DNA of 33,705 nt from Subdoligranulum variabile (lineage in GTDB: Bacteria > Bacillota > Clostridia > Oscillospirales > Ruminococcaceae). The position numbers and the translations under genes were made by a program. Location of the stretch: positions 1 to 33,705 of the forward strand of contig SFKI01000019.1 of assembly GCA_004554775.1 (NCBI GenBank). The letters are read 5' to 3'. Positions 31,112 through 33,705 of the stretch are shown piece by piece. The first letter of the stretch is position 1; the number at the start of each line of letters is the position of its first letter. The notes beneath the pieces were generated by a model. The model searched no databases. It had not been told where the DNA came from and was given only the letters and a program-made list of their open reading frames with translations.

Positions 31112-31164
31112 TGTAAAAAATGCCTGCCCTGCGGGAGTACATCCACACAGGGCAGGCATTTATA
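31110..31164 (-). repeat. 55-bp inverted repeat, left copy (terminator-like)
   Basis: This is identical in all 55 bases to 33509-33563 read on the opposite strand. It contains a stem AAATGCCTGCCCTG / CAGGGCAGGCATTT, an asymmetric 16-nt loop, and TTTTTT on the minus strand. No intact minus-strand gene precedes it, so as a terminator it has nothing to terminate here. Confidence 0.9.
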
Positions 31165-31198
31165 AACCCGCTGCGCACAAAAAAATCCGCCCCCCGCA

Positions 31199-31227
31199 TT
31201 GAACGGGGGCCGAAGTTATGCTATACT
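31199..31227 (+). promoter_or_regulatory. Promoter of the DUF1846 gene
   Basis: TTGAAC (31199-31204), a 17-bp spacer and TATACT (31222-31227). A leader of about 55 nt follows, with AAAGGA ahead of the ATG. Confidence 0.75.
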
Positions 31228-31288
31228 ACTATCATGGTGTGCCCTGCCAAGGGGCGTATTGGGTTGTAGATAGGGAAAGGAATCACCA

Positions 31289-32779
31289 ATGAAACTAGGC
31301 TTTGACAATAACAAATACCTTACCATGCAGTCGGCGCATATCCGGGAGCGTATCGCCCAGTTTGACAACAAGCTGTATCTGGAGTTTGGCGGCAAGCTGT
31401 TCGATGACTACCACGCTTCCCGCGTGCTGCCGGGCTTCCAGCCGGATTCCAAGCTGCAAATGCTGCTGCAATTGAAAGACCAGGCCGAGATCGTCGTCGT
31501 CATCAGCGCCGAGGATATCGTCAACAACAAAGTCCGCGGTGACTACGGCATCACCTACGATATGGATGTGCTGCGCCTGATCGACGCATTCCAGGGCATG
31601 GGGCTGTTTGTGGGCAGCGTCTGCGTGACGATGTACACCGCCCACCCCGATGTAGAAAACTTCGAGGCCAAGCTCAACAGCCTGGGCATCCGCACCTTCC
31701 GCCACTATAAAATTGCGGGCTACCCCAACGATGTAGCCCACATCGTCAGCGACGACGGCTACGGCAAAAACGATTACATCGAGACTGAGCGCCCGCTGGT
31801 GGTTATCACCGCGCCCGGCCCCGGCTCCGGCAAGATGGCGGTCTGCCTGTCCCAGCTGTACCACGAGTACAAGCGCGGCGTGCGGGCCGGTTACGCCAAG
31901 TTTGAGACGTTCCCCATCTGGAACCTGCCGCTGAAGCACCCGGTCAACCTCGCGTACGAGGCTGCGACCGCCGACCTGAACGACGTCAACATGATCGACC
32001 CGTTCCACCTCGAAGCCTACGGCGAGACTACGGTCAACTATAACCGCGATATCGAGATCTTCCCGGTCGTCAACGCCATGTTTGAGCTGATCGCGGGCAA
32101 AAGCCCCTACCGTTCGCCCACGGATATGGGCGTCAACATGGCGGGCAACTGCATCATCGACGACGAAGTCTGCCGCGAAGCCTCGCTGAAAGAGATCGTG
32201 CGCCGCTATTATAAATGTATGTGCGACCAAAAGGTCAGCGGCGTGGTCAAGCAGGACCGCTTCAAGCTGGAACTGCTGATGAACCAGGCAGGCATCGCCC
32301 CCGGCGAGCGCGAGGTCGAGAAAAAGGCGGCGGCCTGCTCTGCGGCCATTGATGGTGCCCCGGCGGCTGCCATTGAGTTGGCCGATGGCACCATCGTCAC
32401 CGGCAAGACCGGCCCGCTGCTGGGCGCAGCGTCCTCGGCACTGCTCAACGCGCTCAAGCGGCTGGCGGGCATCGACCAGGAGATCGACCTTGTGTCGTCC
32501 AAGGCCATCGAGCCGATCCAGCAGCTGAAAACCACCTACCTGGGCAGCAAAAACCCCCGCCTGCACACCGACGAGATCTTGATCGCGCTGTCCAGCTCGG
32601 CCTACGAGAACCCCATCGCCGCGGCGGCCATGCACGAGCTGCCCAAGCTGCGCGGGTGTGATATCCACACCACGGTCATCCTCTCCGGCGTAGACATCGA
32701 CACGCTGAAAAAGCTGGGCCTGAACCTGACCAGCAACCCCCGCTACGAGGAAGAAGACCGCATGTACCATAAGCGGTAA
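31289..32779 (+). CDS. DUF1846 domain-containing protein
   Basis: This 496-residue protein is colinear with the DUF1846 family: it opens KLGFDNNKYLTMQSAHIRER and includes FGGKLFDDYHASRVLPGF. It also has the phosphate-binding-like loop APGPGSGKMA near residue 175, and ends in CDIHTTVILSGVDIDTLKKLGLN. The family is widespread in Firmicutes and Actinobacteria, cytoplasmic, and without an established function; nucleotide binding is suggested by the glycine loop. Length is full. It has its own promoter and a strong terminator (32936-32969), and sits between perfect 55-bp inverted repeats. Confidence 0.9.
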   Translation: MKLGFDNNKYLTMQSAHIRERIAQFDNKLYLEFGGKLFDDYHASRVLPGFQPDSKLQMLLQLKDQAEIVVVISAEDIVNNKVRGDYGITYDMDVLRLIDAFQGMGLFVGSVCVTMYTAHPDVENFEAKLNSLGIRTFRHYKIAGYPNDVAHIVSDDGYGKNDYIETERPLVVITAPGPGSGKMAVCLSQLYHEYKRGVRAGYAKFETFPIWNLPLKHPVNLAYEAATADLNDVNMIDPFHLEAYGETTVNYNRDIEIFPVVNAMFELIAGKSPYRSPTDMGVNMAGNCIIDDEVCREASLKEIVRRYYKCMCDQKVSGVVKQDRFKLELLMNQAGIAPGEREVEKKAAACSAAIDGAPAAAIELADGTIVTGKTGPLLGAASSALLNALKRLAGIDQEIDLVSSKAIEPIQQLKTTYLGSKNPRLHTDEILIALSSSAYENPIAAAAMHELPKLRGCDIHTTVILSGVDIDTLKKLGLNLTSNPRYEEEDRMYHKR

Positions 32780-32784
32780 TAGTT

Positions 32785-32880
32785 AAAAGGCTCCCCTTGA
32801 GGACAGACTCCCCCGGCACGGGGGAGGTGGCACGAAGTGCCAGAAGGGGTGCGCTCCCGCGCAGCGGGTGAGGGGTGGCC
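32785..32880 (+). repeat. Dispersed intergenic repeat, AAAAGGCTCCCC family (long copy)
   Basis: It starts AAAAGGCTCCCCTTGAGG and ends TGAGGGGTGGCC. In between are several small hairpins (CTCCCCC/GGGGGAG, TGGCAC/GTGCCA, CGCTCCCGCG/CGCAGCGGG). The ends match 142-195 in reverse. It is placed between the DUF1846 stop and its terminator. Confidence 0.6.
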
Positions 32881-32935
32881 GGGTGGCACGCCCACCCCCA
32901 CCTCAAGACCTTCCATAAAAACCACAAAAAGCAAA

Positions 32936-32969
32936 ATAGAGGAGTGCATTAGGCACTCCTCTATTTTTT
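32936..32969 (+). terminator. Terminator of the DUF1846 gene
   Basis: A perfect 12-bp stem (ATAGAGGAGTGC with GCACTCCTCTAT) has a 5-nt loop and TTTTTT. The truncated surface-protein frame begins within a few bases of its U-tract. Confidence 0.9.
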
Positions 32970-32975
32970 ATTCAT

Positions 32976-33488
32976 ATTGCCGGTTGGCAGGATGCAGCCG
33001 GCAACCAGTACGTTGCGGGCGATACTGTGACCGTTGACCACGATATTACCCTCACCGCCCAGTGGAACAAGCTGGTAACGGTCAGCTTTGACCTGTGCGG
33101 GCATGGCGGTGCCAATATTTCCAGCCAGACCTTTGTAAGCGGCAACAAGGCCAGCGAGCCGACCGCCCCCAAAGAGGACGGCTGGGTGTTCGGCGGCTGG
33201 TATACCGAGAAGGGCTGCAAGTACCGCTTCAACTTTGACAGCGCTGTTACCAGCGACATCATCCTGTACGCCAAGTGGGACCGCGTGACCACCGTTGTTT
33301 CTGCGCCGGTCGCTACGCCCACGCCCTCCCCTGCCCCGGCTGCGGCTGCCACCAAGACCGCGACCGTAAAGAACGCCGCTATCCCCCAGACGAGCGACGC
33401 GTTCCCGATGGAAGGGCTGCTGGCCCTGCTGGCCGTCGGCGCGGTTGGCTTTGGCGCGGCGGGCTGGCTGCGTAAAAAGCACCACTAA
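32976..33488 (+). pseudogene. 5'-truncated cell-wall-anchored protein (InlB-type repeats, LPXTG-like signal)
   Basis: The C-terminal piece of a secreted surface protein. It begins in the middle of an InlB/Listeria-Bacteroides repeat (GWQDAAGNQYVAGDTVTVD, ending LTAQW). One complete repeat follows (FDLCGHGGANISSQTF through GGWYTEKGCKYRF to LYAKW), then a Thr/Pro/Ala linker. A sortase signal IPQTSD, a hydrophobic helix and the tail RKKHH close it. There is no signal peptide, SD or ATG; the frame is blocked by TAG at 32937, inside the DUF1846 terminator. A GTG at 33027 is open but would give an unexported fragment. Its normal 3' terminator (33509-33563) remains. Confidence 0.8.
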
Positions 33489-33508
33489 GCCTACCATTTT
33501 CTTTTCCA

Positions 33509-33563
33509 TATAAATGCCTGCCCTGTGTGGATGTACTCCCGCAGGGCAGGCATTTTTTACAGG
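33509..33563 (+). repeat. 55-bp inverted repeat, right copy; terminator of the surface-protein remnant
   Basis: A 14-bp stem with a 16-nt loop and TTTTTT sits 20 bp after the remnant's stop, a normal terminator position. It is identical to 31110-31164 in reverse orientation, with a 2.34-kb spacing between the copies. Confidence 0.9.
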
Positions 33564-33600
33564 TTGTTCACCATTCTTTCATGTTTTGCGGCGGACGGTG

Positions 33601-33705
33601 TGCTATAATCGGTGGGTTAAAAGATAATGGCTCCTGTGCAGGGGGATGCGCGTTCGTGCAGACGGAGAGAGACGCGCCAACATCCGAGGTTTTGGATGGT
33701 GGCCT
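33601..33705 (+). promoter_or_regulatory. Extended -10 promoter and structured leader at the right edge
   Basis: TGCTATAATC holds a perfect TATAAT (33604-33609) with the extended TG motif; no good -35 is seen. The 90 bases that follow contain no start codon with an SD. They can form small hairpins (for example ATCC, GAGGTTTT, GGAT at 33680-33695), and GGAGAGAGACG near 33664. It may be a small RNA or a regulatory leader whose gene lies past the window; I do not recognise the class. Confidence 0.5.

Noticed and set aside
31295..32770. Open frame antisense to the DUF1846 gene (491 codons)
   Set aside because: It mirrors the DUF1846 codons; there is no SD and no recognisable domain, and the sense protein matches its family end to end.
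31110..33563. Transposon or integron-like unit at the 55-bp inverted repeats
   Set aside because: No transposase, integrase or target duplication is visible, and each repeat is a terminator hairpin; only an invertible or rearranged segment is proposed.

Overview
The window reads as chromosomal DNA of a GC-rich, low-motility-type Firmicute of the gut Oscillospiraceae (Faecalibacterium / Gemmiger / Subdoligranulum-like). The evidence is a sporulation sigma-F operon, a valine T-box leader, a CUT1 maltodextrin-type ABC system, many rho-independent terminators, SD sequences of the GGAGG type, and dispersed hairpin repeats. The genus is inference from overall character; no rRNA or other marker is present. 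Most genes lie on the minus strand.

Layout, left to right. (1) 0.2-1.7 kb: spoIIAA-spoIIAB-sigF, the forespore sigma-F switch. (2) 1.7-4.7 kb: folC coupled to a VanZ-like membrane gene, then an AEC-family permease. (3) 4.8-8.4 kb, plus strand: an ArsC/Spx-fold protein lacking the usual cysteine, and T-box-controlled valS. (4) 8.6-9.7 kb: a strongly promoted cytoplasmic ricin-type lectin protein with a histone-H1-like tail. (5) 9.8-14.2 kb: marR plus a heterodimeric multidrug-type ABC exporter with a clear promoter and operator. (6) 14.2-18.9 kb: an ATPase and a 1288-residue FtsX/MacB-type permease with a very long coiled-coil ectodomain. (7) 18.9-30.5 kb: an alpha-glucan uptake and breakdown region: malQ, two permeases and a binding lipoprotein, a GH13 alpha-glucosidase, and a LacI repressor. 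It is interrupted by a three-gene glycolipid-type cluster (glycosyltransferase, VTT membrane protein, glycosyltransferase). (8) 30.5-33.7 kb: a decayed region with a frameshifted gene, a DUF1846 gene between 55-bp perfect inverted repeats, and a truncated cell-wall-anchored protein.

How genes work together. The LacI protein probably controls both the transporter operon and the alpha-glucosidase: near-identical 14-bp sites lie just downstream of both promoters. Imported maltodextrin/isomalto-oligosaccharide would be handled by MalQ and the GH13 enzyme. MarR probably represses itself and the exporter pair.

The most unusual observations are: the lectin-histone-like protein; three 5'-truncated gene remnants that each begin directly behind a terminator or repeat; the inverted-repeat-flanked DUF1846 segment; and a family of intergenic hairpins whose arms change in a compensatory way. 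I saw no tRNA, rRNA, CRISPR array, transposase, integrase or phage gene.
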